DNA of 64,000 bases from Flavobacterium sp. HJJ (GCF_015351475.1 NZ_JADKPR010000019.1:45792-109791); one strand, 5' to 3'. Positions 1 to 8,309 are shown, counted from the first letter of the stretch. Notes: generated from the letters alone by a model not told the origin. Program-made: numbers and translations.

Positions 1-294
1 GTAGGGAAACCACTGGGTATTTATCTGTTTTCGTTCCTCGCTGTAACCATCGGAATTTGCAGACTTCCGAAAGATTTAAAATGGAAAAATATTTTAGGAG
101 CAGGAATGCTGGGCGGAATCGGATTTACCATGTCTATCTTTATCACTTTATTAGCTTTTAAAAACCAAGGAGAAGAAGTCATAACTTACTCTAAAATAGC
201 AATTTTAATTGCTTCCTCTTTATCAGGAATTTTGGGTTTTATCTGTTTAAAAATCACTTTCAAAGCTCCCAAAAAAACGTTTAAAGACATATAA
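1..294 (+). CDS. nhaA: Na+/H+ antiporter NhaA, C-terminal end (partial)
   Basis: The window opens inside a gene; the open frame runs from base 1 without a start and stops at 292-294, giving about 97 residues. The residues GKPLGIYLFSFLAV, the RLPKDLKW loop and GAGMLGGIGFTMSIFI match the last transmembrane segments of NhaA-type antiporters, which exchange cytoplasmic Na+ for external protons in the inner membrane. Two to three hydrophobic helices are visible and the tail is short and basic. The catalytic aspartates lie upstream, outside the window. Identification rests on the conserved GGIGFTMS segment and is confident; the 5' part of the gene cannot be judged. Confidence 0.9.
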   Translation, partial: VGKPLGIYLFSFLAVTIGICRLPKDLKWKNILGAGMLGGIGFTMSIFITLLAFKNQGEEVITYSKIAILIASSLSGILGFICLKITFKAPKKTFKDI

Positions 295-402
295 ATAGGA
301 TAAAAAGCATTTTGAAAAAATTCAAAACACGAAATTTTATTCTTTCCTTTGCAATCCATTGCCTACAAACAGATCATTAAACATTTGTAGCAATTTGCAA
401 CG

Positions 403-1062
403 ATGAAAAAAGTTTACTTTATACCTCTATTATGTTTTGTTTTTCTGTTCCAAAGCTGCTTTGAAGTCATCGAAGAAGTACAGATGAAAGACGATGGATC
501 GGGACATTTTAATTTTGTAATTAATTTTAGCCAAAGCAAAACTAAAATCAATTCGATTTTAAAAATGCAGAAAATAAATGGCTACACAATTCCTTCCAAA
601 GACGAAATAAAAAAAGAAGCTTCAAAAATAGAAGCATTGGCTCAAAGTACCTCAGGAATTTCAAATGTAAAAACCAATATCGATTTAACGAACTATATTT
701 TTACAATTGATCTTGATTTTCAAAAAATAAGCAATCTCAACACTGCTTTTTTAAAACTGAAAAACAGCAGAAAGCTAGATCCTTCGTTAAGCACTGACTA
801 TTTTACATTTGCCGATAAAAAATTTATCCGCACCCAAAAAATCCCCATTAAAACGCTTTATGAGAAATTAGAAAAATCGGATAAAGAAGTTTTTCAAACC
901 GCAAAATACACTTCCGTTTACAAATTTGATTCCACCATAAAATCATTTTCAAACAAAAATTCGACAACATCCAAAAGCAGAAAGGCCATTAAGCTAAATG
1001 GATCCATAATCAGCCTTATTAACGGAAACGAAAAAATTGAAAACACTATCACGCTTAACTAA
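403..1062 (+). CDS. Putative lipoprotein, first gene of an envelope operon
   Basis: This 219-residue protein begins with a lipoprotein signal (KKVYFIPLLCFVFLFQSC), so it should be lipidated at Cys19 and anchored in an envelope membrane. I do not recognise a domain in the mature part, which is hydrophilic and mixed alpha/beta with a basic Ser/Lys stretch near residue 185. It is followed after 22 bases by a DUF4836-like gene and then, three bases on, by a third gene of similar style, so the three are probably cotranscribed. There is no TAnnTTTG box in an obvious place directly upstream. Function unknown; the reading frame and signal are secure. Confidence 0.75.
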   Translation: MKKVYFIPLLCFVFLFQSCFEVIEEVQMKDDGSGHFNFVINFSQSKTKINSILKMQKINGYTIPSKDEIKKEASKIEALAQSTSGISNVKTNIDLTNYIFTIDLDFQKISNLNTAFLKLKNSRKLDPSLSTDYFTFADKKFIRTQKIPIKTLYEKLEKSDKEVFQTAKYTSVYKFDSTIKSFSNKNSTTSKSRKAIKLNGSIISLINGNEKIENTITLN

Positions 1063-1084
1063 ACAATTATTTATACTTCAAAAT

Positions 1085-3079
1085 ATGAAAAACTATTTCC
1101 TTTTACTTATAATTTGCTTTTCTGCTTCATTATGTGCGCAGGATTTAGCAAACAGAGTTCCTCAGAATTCACCGTTTGCACTGTGCATTAACAGTAAAAA
1201 TCTAAATGATAAAGCAGCTCTCAAAACCATTCAGGAGTATCCTTGGATGCAGGCTTTATTGGACAAAGAATTAAAATTTCTTCCAAAAGATCTGAGTCAG
1301 ACTGGCATTGATGTTACCCGAAACCAGTATCACTATTATTCAAGCAAAGATACTGTCATGAATTATGTAGTGCTGATTCCATTAAACAATGCAGTACAAT
1401 TCGAAAAATTAATACAAGGCAAATATGGTGACAGTCTTAAAATAAAAAAACAGACAAATTATATGAGTGTCAGCACTTCCAAAAATCATCATCTGGCATG
1501 GAATGATAAATTTGCTGTTTTGGTAAATGCTACATATACCAAACCGCATAAAAATATATACAATGAACCTTACTCTGATTTAACTTTGATGGATACCACC
1601 AGTGTTTTGGTAGATACTATTGCCGCTGACTATAATATTCCTGAAGAAATAAAACCAACTCCAGAACCTAAAAAGACCAAAACTTCTAAAAACAGTAAAT
1701 CAAAAAAAGGAAAAAAAGCAAAGAAAACAGTTAAAGAACATGTAATTGCTGAGCCTACCGAAGAAGAACTTTATGCCAAACAAGAAAAGGCTCAAGCTGA
1801 ATTGGAAGAAACGAACAGAAAACTCCAAAATCTTGAATTTAAAAAGACCGATTCTATCGAAAGATTGAAAATCAGCTCTGCTGTAGATTTAGTTTTTAAA
1901 GAAACTTTTGATATTGCTAAGGATAAAGAAGGCATAAATTCAAACGTTTTTAAGAATAATGACCCAAAATCCGATTTCTATGCTTTCGCAGATTTAGATA
2001 TATTAACGTCACAATTATTTTCTTCTTTTGCCGGCAGTAATGTGGCTTTGATGGGAATCTATAAAAATGGGCTTCTGAATAGCAATTACCACATAAATGC
2101 TTATTTTGAAAAAGATAAGATTCGATTCAGTCAAGTGTTAACTCCCAAAAACGATGAAATAAAAAAATCATATCAGGAAATGTTTGATTCCAAAATGGAT
2201 AAAAACCTGTTGAATTATGTTGGGAATAATATCTTGGGCTATTACTCTATCAGCATGGATACAGAAGCCATTATGAATTATGAATACAAGGTTATGAAAA
2301 ACACTTTGAGCTCTGTTTATCAAGCGTACTCAAAGGAAGCCAGTGGCAAGGAAACTGATGTTCTGATTGATGCCATTGCTTTGATTTTGGACGAAAAAGC
2401 CATTGCCGATTTAGTTCCTGGCAATGCTATTTTTGTACTTCATGATCTCAAAAAAGTACAAAGAGATTACGTTACTTTCGAATATAATGAAAATTATGAG
2501 CAAGTAGAAACCAAAGGAAATAAAGAAGAAATTCAGCCCGATTTCACGTTTCTTGTGAATACTCGAAATGAATCCTTTGTAGACAAATTACTAAAACTTC
2601 CTTTGAATACCGATAAATTTACAGGAACCGATTATAAATTAACAGATGGCTATTATACGCTTCATTTTGAAAAAGATAATCTGCTTGAAAATTTATATTT
2701 TGGACTAAAAAGCGGTGTACTGATGATTACAACTTCTAAGGAAAATGTAGAAAACCTCATCCAGCAAAAAGTAATGCCATTGCAGGCCGATTTCAAAAAA
2801 TTGATTTTAAAAAACAATTCATCGGGTTGGTTTGATCTTCATAAAATCATTACAGCTTCCAAAACCGAACTTTCAAAAGAAACTAAAAGCAATTACTGGG
2901 ACATCGCTTTGAAAAATGCTGGTGAGATCACTGCAGCATCTAAATTTAAAAATGGAACCATTACATCTGAATTATCATACACCATTAAAGGAGAACACGC
3001 CAATAGTTTACAATATTTCTTTAACGTGATTAATGAGGTTTATACTGAAAAACAGAAAGAAACAACCGTTGCAGAATAA
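1085..3079 (+). CDS. Exported DUF4836-like protein
   Basis: I start this at the ATG at 1085 (signal peptide KNYFLLLIICFSASLCAQ), giving 664 residues; a longer frame from 1037 would overlap the previous gene and put 16 unrelated residues before the signal. The region after the signal (RVPQNSPFALCINSKNL) resembles the large Bacteroidota DUF4836 family of exported proteins, whose role is unknown. Around residues 195-280 lies a very Lys-rich, Glu/Gln-rich segment likely to form a coiled coil or extended linker between two globular halves. Middle gene of a three-gene operon: the next gene starts three bases after its stop. Family assignment is moderate, export is confident. Confidence 0.7.
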   Translation: MKNYFLLLIICFSASLCAQDLANRVPQNSPFALCINSKNLNDKAALKTIQEYPWMQALLDKELKFLPKDLSQTGIDVTRNQYHYYSSKDTVMNYVVLIPLNNAVQFEKLIQGKYGDSLKIKKQTNYMSVSTSKNHHLAWNDKFAVLVNATYTKPHKNIYNEPYSDLTLMDTTSVLVDTIAADYNIPEEIKPTPEPKKTKTSKNSKSKKGKKAKKTVKEHVIAEPTEEELYAKQEKAQAELEETNRKLQNLEFKKTDSIERLKISSAVDLVFKETFDIAKDKEGINSNVFKNNDPKSDFYAFADLDILTSQLFSSFAGSNVALMGIYKNGLLNSNYHINAYFEKDKIRFSQVLTPKNDEIKKSYQEMFDSKMDKNLLNYVGNNILGYYSISMDTEAIMNYEYKVMKNTLSSVYQAYSKEASGKETDVLIDAIALILDEKAIADLVPGNAIFVLHDLKKVQRDYVTFEYNENYEQVETKGNKEEIQPDFTFLVNTRNESFVDKLLKLPLNTDKFTGTDYKLTDGYYTLHFEKDNLLENLYFGLKSGVLMITTSKENVENLIQQKVMPLQADFKKLILKNNSSGWFDLHKIITASKTELSKETKSNYWDIALKNAGEITAASKFKNGTITSELSYTIKGEHANSLQYFFNVINEVYTEKQKETTVAE

Positions 3080-3082
3080 TAC

Positions 3083-4450
3083 ATGAAGAGGGTTAAAAAT
3101 AATTCTCTCAGAATTGCCATACTTCTTATCACAATAGGAAGTGTGGCAATCCTTTATTGGTTTGGATTTCATAAACAATTTGATAAAAAAAGCATTCCCG
3201 AAAATACCGATGGGATTGTAATGGTAGATATTAAAACCATTCGAAATCATTTTATTTTCTCCTGTCTAAAAAACCCTTCGCAATGGGGGCTTGGTTCAAA
3301 CAATTCGAAAAAACGTTTTGATTTCTCAAATTACGGAATAGAAACTCCAGATTATTTATCTTTTTTTCACATTCAAAACCAGCCTTTGAATCAGTGGTGC
3401 TGTACTGCAATAGTCGAAAATGAATCAAAATTTAATAAAAGCTTACTCGATAATCAATTTGTGAAAACAGAATCTGGCAAGTCATTTGTTGGTTATTATT
3501 CCAAAACTTTAAATACTTATATTCTCCGATATACGAATCAGATTTTATATTGCGTAAACACTTCAAATAACTATCAAACGTTCATCAGGATAGCTGAAGA
3601 TTTATTTGTTAAGCATCATTATTTTGATTCTAAAAAGATCGAAAAAACTATTAATACTTCTGACGCCGTAATGATTTGGATCAAAAAAAATAACCTGCTC
3701 AATGATGATGGCATCATCACTATTTCATTACAAGAAGATGAAATAGTGGCTGAAGGTCAGTTGGATTTGAAACCAAAGTATAGAAAAAACCTTCATTTTG
3801 TTCAGCATCCTAACGCTCTATTATCATTAGGTTTTAATTTCGAAATAATTCGCCATCAAGATATTTTCAAAAATAACAAGGCTAATATGAACAAAATTAT
3901 TGGATTCAATCTGGATTCCATTTTAATACATAATCCCAAGCAAACCGAATTAGTGTTTCACAGCATACTTGAAAAGAAGAATACGGCTATTTCGTATGAT
4001 TATGATGATGATTTCAATCCGATAAAAAAAGCCGTTGTTCATACCACGCGCGAACCTTCTTTTTACTTTTCCATTCAAACTGACGATTCTGAAAAAATCT
4101 ATGACTATTTAAAAAATCAGAAAGTAATTGATAATCATCAAGTATTCGTAAATTTTCCATTGGCAGTGACCCAAACGTCTGTGAAAAATAATTCTTTACT
4201 ATTAGAAGCTAATCTGTCCAAAGTACAATCTTCAAAATCAATCCATTCTAAAACAGGGTATTTACAAATTAATCTCAATAAGCTTCAGCCAAAAGACTGG
4301 CGTTTTTTAATTGCAAAAAACAAAAACTTTGCACTTTTAAAACCATTTGAAACTATACAAATAAATCTTATCCAAAAAAATAATCTAGGATATTTTCAGG
4401 CTTCAATCAAATCAAGAACAGGGAAAAGCTTGCTTGAAATTAGCAACTAA
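3083..4450 (+). CDS. Hypothetical membrane-anchored protein
   Basis: 455 residues with one N-terminal transmembrane helix (about residues 9-28, RIAILLITIGSVAILYWFGF) and a long extracytoplasmic part. The start lies three bases after the stop of the DUF4836-like gene, so translation is probably coupled. Its first mature residues (IPENTDGIVMVDIKTIRNHF) echo the IPxNxxxxxxI pattern of the preceding protein, suggesting the two share a fold. No catalytic motif is visible. It closes the envelope operon; a dispersed repeat follows the stop by about 12 bases. Function unknown. Confidence 0.65.
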   Translation: MKRVKNNSLRIAILLITIGSVAILYWFGFHKQFDKKSIPENTDGIVMVDIKTIRNHFIFSCLKNPSQWGLGSNNSKKRFDFSNYGIETPDYLSFFHIQNQPLNQWCCTAIVENESKFNKSLLDNQFVKTESGKSFVGYYSKTLNTYILRYTNQILYCVNTSNNYQTFIRIAEDLFVKHHYFDSKKIEKTINTSDAVMIWIKKNNLLNDDGIITISLQEDEIVAEGQLDLKPKYRKNLHFVQHPNALLSLGFNFEIIRHQDIFKNNKANMNKIIGFNLDSILIHNPKQTELVFHSILEKKNTAISYDYDDDFNPIKKAVVHTTREPSFYFSIQTDDSEKIYDYLKNQKVIDNHQVFVNFPLAVTQTSVKNNSLLLEANLSKVQSSKSIHSKTGYLQINLNKLQPKDWRFLIAKNKNFALLKPFETIQINLIQKNNLGYFQASIKSRTGKSLLEISN

Positions 4451-4462
4451 AAACATTTTAAA

Positions 4463-4615
4463 TTTTATGACTATCCGCAAAGCATACTAAATGTTTTTTT
4501 TGCTACTGATTACACAGATTCTCACAGATTTTACATGCATTTTTTAGAAATCTGTGTTAATCTGTGTAATCTGTGGCCAATTTTATCGATTGGGTATTAG
4601 TCACGGATAGTCATA
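4463..4615. repeat. Dispersed ~150-bp hairpin repeat, copy 1
   Basis: The element is bounded by an 11-bp perfect inverted repeat, ATGACTATCCG at 4467 and CGGATAGTCAT at its right end. Inside it is a second dyad made of CACAGATT-type words on the left and AATCTGTG-type words on the right. A near-identical copy lies at 42656-42809, so this is a dispersed element rather than a local terminator. No gene is encoded. The remaining 190 bases up to the next gene are AT-rich and hold only the promoter of that gene. Confidence 0.85.
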
Positions 4616-4777
4616 TTAAATTTAATCAATCAATACTATTTTCAAAACAATCTGCTAAAACGGCTTGTTTATTATTGCAGACATGTAAACTATATAATTA
4701 AAAAATATAAAGATATAACAGGTATTTAAAAAGATTAAATCTGGCAAAAAAACCTTAAATAAAACATAATAAAACTC

Positions 4778-4785
4778 TATTTTTG
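4778..4785 (+). promoter_or_regulatory. Bacteroidota -7 promoter element
   Basis: TATTTTTG matches the TAnnTTTG -7 consensus of the Bacteroidota primary sigma factor and lies 22 bases before the ATG at 4808. A clear -33 TTTG is not seen. Confidence 0.55.
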
Positions 4786-4807
4786 CGTTATAATTTAAAA
4801 AAAAACT

Positions 4808-5320
4808 ATGAAAAAACTTATTCTAATTATTGCATTTGGTTTTTTATCAAATGGCATATTTGCTCAAAGTTCACTTAAAGAGGGTGGTATACAATTAAAT
4901 GCTGGTGTTGGAGTTTCAGACTGGGGCTTTGTTCCTTTTTATTTTGGTCTTGATTATGGACTTGTAAAAGATGTTACAATTGGAGGTCAAATTTCTTATT
5001 TAACAAATAATGACAATTACTATTATGGCAACTCCAATTATAATCATAACTCTGCTGTAGGTATTGGAGCAAATGGAAATTATCATTTCAATAGAATATT
5101 GGATATACCAAGTAAATTTGATTTCTACGCTGGTGCTAGTGTTACAGGTCTTATTTGGAATTATGACAATAAAGACTACCATCCAGGTTACGATCCTTTA
5201 AATGTTGGGCTTCAAGTAGGTGGCCGCGTATTCTTCAATAATCATTTTGGCATCAATCTTGAATTAGGCGGAGGCAGCACAGTAAGCGTCGCTAAATTTG
5301 GAGTTACTTACAAATTATAA
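4808..5320 (+). CDS. Small outer-membrane beta-barrel protein
   Basis: 170 residues with a signal peptide ending GIFAQ. The mature protein alternates hydrophobic and polar residues with many Gly, Tyr and Asn, and ends in an aromatic/hydrophobic C-terminal strand (VSVAKFGVTYKL), as expected of an eight-strand outer-membrane barrel similar to OmpW/OmpA-type small porins. Loops are rich in Tyr/Asn (NNDNYYYGNSNYNHN near residues 66-80). It has its own promoter and a strong terminator 20 bases after the stop, so it is monocistronic. Specific function unknown. Confidence 0.75.
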   Translation: MKKLILIIAFGFLSNGIFAQSSLKEGGIQLNAGVGVSDWGFVPFYFGLDYGLVKDVTIGGQISYLTNNDNYYYGNSNYNHNSAVGIGANGNYHFNRILDIPSKFDFYAGASVTGLIWNYDNKDYHPGYDPLNVGLQVGGRVFFNNHFGINLELGGGSTVSVAKFGVTYKL

Positions 5321-5340
5321 AAAACAAACAAATATTTTAT

Positions 5341-5373
5341 AAAACCATCTGATATTCTCAGGTGGTTTTTTTT
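5341..5373 (+). terminator. Rho-independent terminator
   Basis: Stem AAACCATCTGA / TCAGGTGGTTT with a five-base loop followed by eight T residues, directly after the beta-barrel gene. Confidence 0.9.
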
Positions 5374-5417
5374 ATAGCTATACATTTCTAAAAAACAAAA
5401 GGGTTATCTTTTAAATA

Positions 5418-5588
5418 TTATACGGTATCCGATTCACCGCTATTCTTTTTCTGATTCATCTTGGCGACCAGAGCTTTTAATCGTGCTGCTTTTTCCTTTT
5501 TCTCTTCCTGAAGTTTAGCTTTTTTACGATTGAGCAATTTGGTATGCAAAGCCTTATTTTTGGTGTTTTTTTCGGGTCCTTTTGGCAT
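5418..5588 (-). CDS. Small basic protein
   Basis: A short minus-strand frame of 56 residues starting MPKGPEKNTKNKAL and ending GESDTV. It is almost all Lys, Arg, Leu, Ala, Glu and Gln and probably forms one long amphipathic helix (residues 18-47). Small MPKGP-type lysine-rich proteins of this size are, as I recall, common in Flavobacteriia and of unknown role; nucleic-acid binding is a reasonable guess from charge only. It stands alone between the beta-barrel gene and the cassette region. Start codon choice is the only ATG in frame. Confidence 0.6.
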   Translation of the reverse strand: MPKGPEKNTKNKALHTKLLNRKKAKLQEEKKEKAARLKALVAKMNQKKNSGESDTV

Positions 5589-5638
5589 GACTTTTATTCT
5601 TTTATGTTTCGTTTACAAAGATAAATCAAAATCATTCT

Positions 5639-5824
5639 TTATTTTTCCTCCCTTTTATTAATGCCACGAATTGTAAAGAGCATTGCCACTATTACAAATA
5701 TATTGGGACCAATTCCTAAAAAACTTTTGGCTTTTAAGTTGTCAAAATCTAATTGCAATAGATTAAAGACTAGCAAAATACAACTTGCAATAATTAAAAT
5801 ATATGCTGTTTTTTTTCTATTCAT
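5639..5824 (-). CDS. Small two-helix membrane protein, last gene of the left cassette array
   Basis: 61 residues: short basic N-terminus (NRKKTA), a transmembrane helix at about 7-25, a polar loop, a second helix at about 37-54 (GPNIFVIVAMLFTIRG) and a charged end. No known domain. It lies just after the attC-like site at 5837-5968 (reading on the minus strand), with only 13 bases between the GTT box and the ATG, so it occupies the position of a cassette gene, but no attC follows it on its 3' side. It may be the last, truncated cassette or the flanking chromosome. Function unknown. Confidence 0.5.
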   Translation of the reverse strand: MNRKKTAYILIIASCILLVFNLLQLDFDNLKAKSFLGIGPNIFVIVAMLFTIRGINKREEK

Positions 5825-5836
5825 GGTTTGCTTTTT

Positions 5837-5968
5837 GGATAACTTTCTATTAATACAGCGGGTTTGGGGTTAAATAAAGCCTCATTTTCGGATTTGCCGA
5901 ATCTTCCGAATGCAAACAAATTTTTCAATTTAGCCAAATACCCAAATCTCTTGCAGCAAGTGTTAGCG
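5837..5968 (-). repeat. attC-like site A (left array)
   Basis: Read on the minus strand: starts CGCTAACACTTGCTGCAAGA, ends in GTTATCC. Outer arms are complementary but more degraded than in the right array (the 3' arm reads CCCAAACCCGCTGTATTAAT). It separates the GNAT gene from the small membrane protein. About 132 bp, same length and layout as the sites in the 29-41 kb array. Confidence 0.75.
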
Positions 5969-5992
5969 GTTCGTTGTTTTTGTGTACAAACT

Positions 5993-6496
5993 TTATTTTA
6001 GTTTCAATGTCATTTGGTCTTCAGTAAAATATTTTCCTTTCCATTTTATTGCGTTGCTTTCGGATCCAAATGTTACAAAACCAAATTTTTCATAGAGTTT
6101 TTTTGCATTGTCGTTATTGGCTATAACTGTCAAGTTGATTTGCTCAATGCCAGCGATTTGGTTTACCCTTTCTACTAATGTTTGAATTAGTTTTTTTGCA
6201 ATTCCTTGTCCCCGAAAGTGTTTAGAAACATACATTCTAAATAGAACACCCTTATGTTTTAATTTTTCTCGGTCGCCACCGTCACGAGCAAAACTCACTA
6301 TGCCTGCTAATTGATTGTCTGAATAAGCCCCAAGGGTAAAACTATCCACTTTGTCTTTGGTCGGAAAAGGTGCATTTAAGTCATCATTGGGTGTTATTCT
6401 AAAATTCTCTTCGTCATTAACAAGTCCAAAAGCTAAAAACGTTTTATATTGTTTGAGTTGGTCAGACTTGATTTCAATAATTTCTATATCATTCAT
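5993..6496 (-). CDS. GNAT-family N-acetyltransferase (cassette gene)
   Basis: 167 residues. The acetyl-CoA binding motif A is clear near residues 88-105 (FRMYVSKHFRGQGIAKKL, with the R/Q-x-x-G-x-G/A core), followed by motif B (NLTVIANNDNAKKLYEKFGF). Such enzymes transfer acetyl groups from acetyl-CoA to amines of small molecules, antibiotics or proteins; the substrate here cannot be told. It is the sole gene between two attC-like sites, with 38 bases from the GTT box to the ATG and 24 bases from the stop to the AAC box, the usual compact layout of a cassette. Confidence 0.85.
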   Translation of the reverse strand: MNDIEIIEIKSDQLKQYKTFLAFGLVNDEENFRITPNDDLNAPFPTKDKVDSFTLGAYSDNQLAGIVSFARDGGDREKLKHKGVLFRMYVSKHFRGQGIAKKLIQTLVERVNQIAGIEQINLTVIANNDNAKKLYEKFGFVTFGSESNAIKWKGKYFTEDQMTLKLK

Positions 6497-6533
6497 TTTG
6501 TATGTTATTTGTTGAGTGTCACTTTACAATTCT

Positions 6534-6819
6534 AACTAACGTTTCCTTGCTAAAAGAGGTTTGGGATTAAAAATTCATAATCTTTCGAATTTGCCAAAAC
6601 ATCCCAAATACAAGACCATTTTTAAATTAAGCCAAATACCCAAATCTCTTGTAGCAAGTGTGGCTGTTGCACAACTAATTTTAGTTTAATTTTGATCATT
6701 TTTTTATAAATATAAAATTCACAAAACATTGAAAAACAATTAAATATAATTAATGTATTTTGCATTTCTTGACTAATATTACTTAATTTTGAGTTGTGCA
6801 ACAGCCACAAGTGTTGTGC
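6534..6819 (-). repeat. attC-like site B, interrupted by a MITE
   Basis: Minus-strand order: R'' box GCACAAC (6813-6819), then the 149-bp MITE at 6660-6808, then the arm CTTGCTACAAGAGATTTGGG and the 3' arm ending in GTTAGTT (6534-6540). Removing the MITE and one AAGT repeat restores an ordinary site of about 133 bp. Confidence 0.8.
6660..6808. mobile_element. MITE-like element, copy 1
   Basis: 149 bp bounded by a perfect 17-bp inverted repeat GTGGCTGTTGCACAACT / AGTTGTGCAACAGCCAC. It carries no gene. AAGT flanks both sides, a plausible 4-bp target duplication. A second copy of exactly the same length lies at 40752-40900. The terminal sequence is in the style of IS5-related elements, but the parent transposase is not in this window. 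Confidence 0.85.
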
Positions 6820-6823
6820 GTAG

Positions 6824-7717
6824 TTAATTTTGAATCCCGAATTCGCTCAAGATTTGGGTTCTATATTCGTTAATTTCTTCTTCATCTACTTTATAATATT
6901 CTTGAGGATTATTAACGCTTGTTGAGAAACTCATATTTAGTATCTCATCATTTGCAACAATGAAGCTTGGGCTCTTTTTTATTGCAAGTCTTAAGGCCAA
7001 AATTTCAGCTAATGCAAGATTATGGACAGGGAAGTCCGGTTGCTCATGTTCCACTTTTCCCATATATTCATGTAGGCTTGTTAAATTGTCTCCTTGAATA
7101 TAGTTTTTCGTGAGAAATCCATCAGCAATAACCAAAACCAAAACTAAAGATTTAATTTTCAACAAAATACCTTGTGGATAAATCAATGTCTTTAAATCAA
7201 AATTCTCATTTGTTGTTTTAAAAACAAATAAACTTGATGGTAAGCAAAAACCGTGATTGTTTTGATAGGATGTTTGCACGATTTTAAAATTCTCACTTGA
7301 AACGATTTCTTTCGAAATATTTCTCCAATCATCGTCTTGTGATTTTAAAGAATCATTGTAGAATAGTCCGTAAAATATTTTTGATAACCAAGTAGAAATT
7401 AATTGTGTCACAGACTGATCTGGGCCATATTGTATCATCATTCCAATTTCTTCCTGTCTTAGAGCCTCATAAAGTTGATCTGGATTATCCAATAGTTTAA
7501 TAATTGTATCCTCGTAAATACTACCAAATTCACTATTACATTTTGAATGTGCAGGAACTTTTATTCGACTATATTGTATTTCGTCTTTACTCGTTACTGT
7601 TTGTTCTTTAATTCCCAATTTACCCAATAAACTGTTTGGAATAATGTGTTCCAAAGTTTTCTTTTCAATAATGGGTTGCGAGCAAAAAAAGCAAGTATGA
7701 TTAATTCGTTCAGTCAT
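6824..7717 (-). CDS. HNH-type nuclease-like protein, first cassette gene of the left array
   Basis: 297 residues. The N-terminus has CFFC (residues 9-12), then KTLEHIIPNSLLG with the EHIIP motif, then AHSKCNSEFGS, the usual order of an HNH zinc-finger nuclease: CxxC, (D/E)HxxP, C-N. The rest (residues 75-297) is mixed alpha/beta and unrecognised. Such proteins often act in defence or mobile elements, but catalysis is not proven. The gene fills a cassette whose ends are GTTGTGCGTA and TACGCACAAC, perfect inverted complements over ten bases, and it is the one next to the TATATACAAG head sequence. Confidence 0.7.
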   Translation of the reverse strand: MTERINHTCFFCSQPIIEKKTLEHIIPNSLLGKLGIKEQTVTSKDEIQYSRIKVPAHSKCNSEFGSIYEDTIIKLLDNPDQLYEALRQEEIGMMIQYGPDQSVTQLISTWLSKIFYGLFYNDSLKSQDDDWRNISKEIVSSENFKIVQTSYQNNHGFCLPSSLFVFKTTNENFDLKTLIYPQGILLKIKSLVLVLVIADGFLTKNYIQGDNLTSLHEYMGKVEHEQPDFPVHNLALAEILALRLAIKKSPSFIVANDEILNMSFSTSVNNPQEYYKVDEEEINEYRTQILSEFGIQN

Positions 7718-7746
7718 TGTTTTCAGGTCATTTTTGGTTTAATTAC

Positions 7747-7762
7747 GCACAACTTGTATATA
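7747..7762 (-). other. attI-like head of the left array
   Basis: Read on the minus strand this is TATATACAAG immediately followed by TTGTGC, the start of the HNH cassette. The same ten bases precede the first cassette of the right array (29126-29135). There is no attC arm upstream, so this is an array end, in the place where attI would be. Confidence 0.5.
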
Positions 7763-7901
7763 ACTATGATAGAAAGAAAAAAATCACATCACACTTACAG
7801 AAGCAGTTGGCATATTTTAATTTACCAAATATAATCTTTTCTTACAAAAATCCTTTATCCTCCGTTCATCATTTCTTTTTTTAAAAAAGATGAAATAACG
7901 A

Positions 7902-8029
7902 AATAACCCCGCTCGCCACGTTCACCACCCCCGTGATCGGGGTTCTGGACGCCGTTGCTGGCGTTCCGAACGCCAAAATTGGGGTTATACAACCCAGCCA
8001 GCGGGGTCTAGAACGCCACCCGCGGGGTT
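7902..8029. repeat. GC-rich tandem array of six 21-22-bp palindromic units
   Basis: Six units follow one another: 7902-7922, 7923-7944, 7945-7965, 7966-7986, 7987-8007 and 8008-8029. Each has a left arm of the type AAC(C/G)CC and a right arm GG(G/C)GTT, so each can fold on itself, and arms are interchangeable between units. The segment is strongly GC-rich inside AT-rich surroundings. It lies in a gene-free stretch (7718-8309) that otherwise holds only the array head at 7747-7762 and the metG promoter. Confidence 0.85.
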
Positions 8030-8193
8030 GTCAAAATTGAAATCAAATTTTACAACTTTTACAGTTTCGAATATTTTGTGTAATTAAACAGCAATCTTAA
8101 TTCGTGCAGATTAGTATAATTCGTGTCAGAAACTTTTAAAAGTGAATGCCGTGTACAATGACAATTTATACTAAAACTCTCGATTCTATTGCT

Positions 8194-8201
8194 TATTTTT
8201 G
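8194..8201 (+). promoter_or_regulatory. Bacteroidota -7 element of metG
   Basis: TATTTTTG fits TAnnTTTG and lies about 110 bases before the metG ATG, leaving a leader of roughly 100 bases in which I see no recognisable riboswitch or T-box. Confidence 0.5.
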
Positions 8202-8309
8202 CACCCAATAAATTTGAGTTATGAAATGAGCCTAACGAAAATTGGTTATTACATCCAGTACTAGTAGGCGAATTACATGTGACAAATAAAAAAACAATAC
8301 TATCAACAC

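Noticed and set aside
1037..1084. Longer start for the DUF4836-like gene
   Set aside because: It would put 16 residues before a clean signal peptide and overlap the preceding gene.
6622..6810. 62-residue minus-strand reading frame
   Set aside because: It is made of the MITE and the attC arm, starts inside the repeat and has no family features.
7646..7834. 62-residue plus-strand frame across the left array head
   Set aside because: Opposite to the HNH gene for much of its length, low complexity and no homology features.
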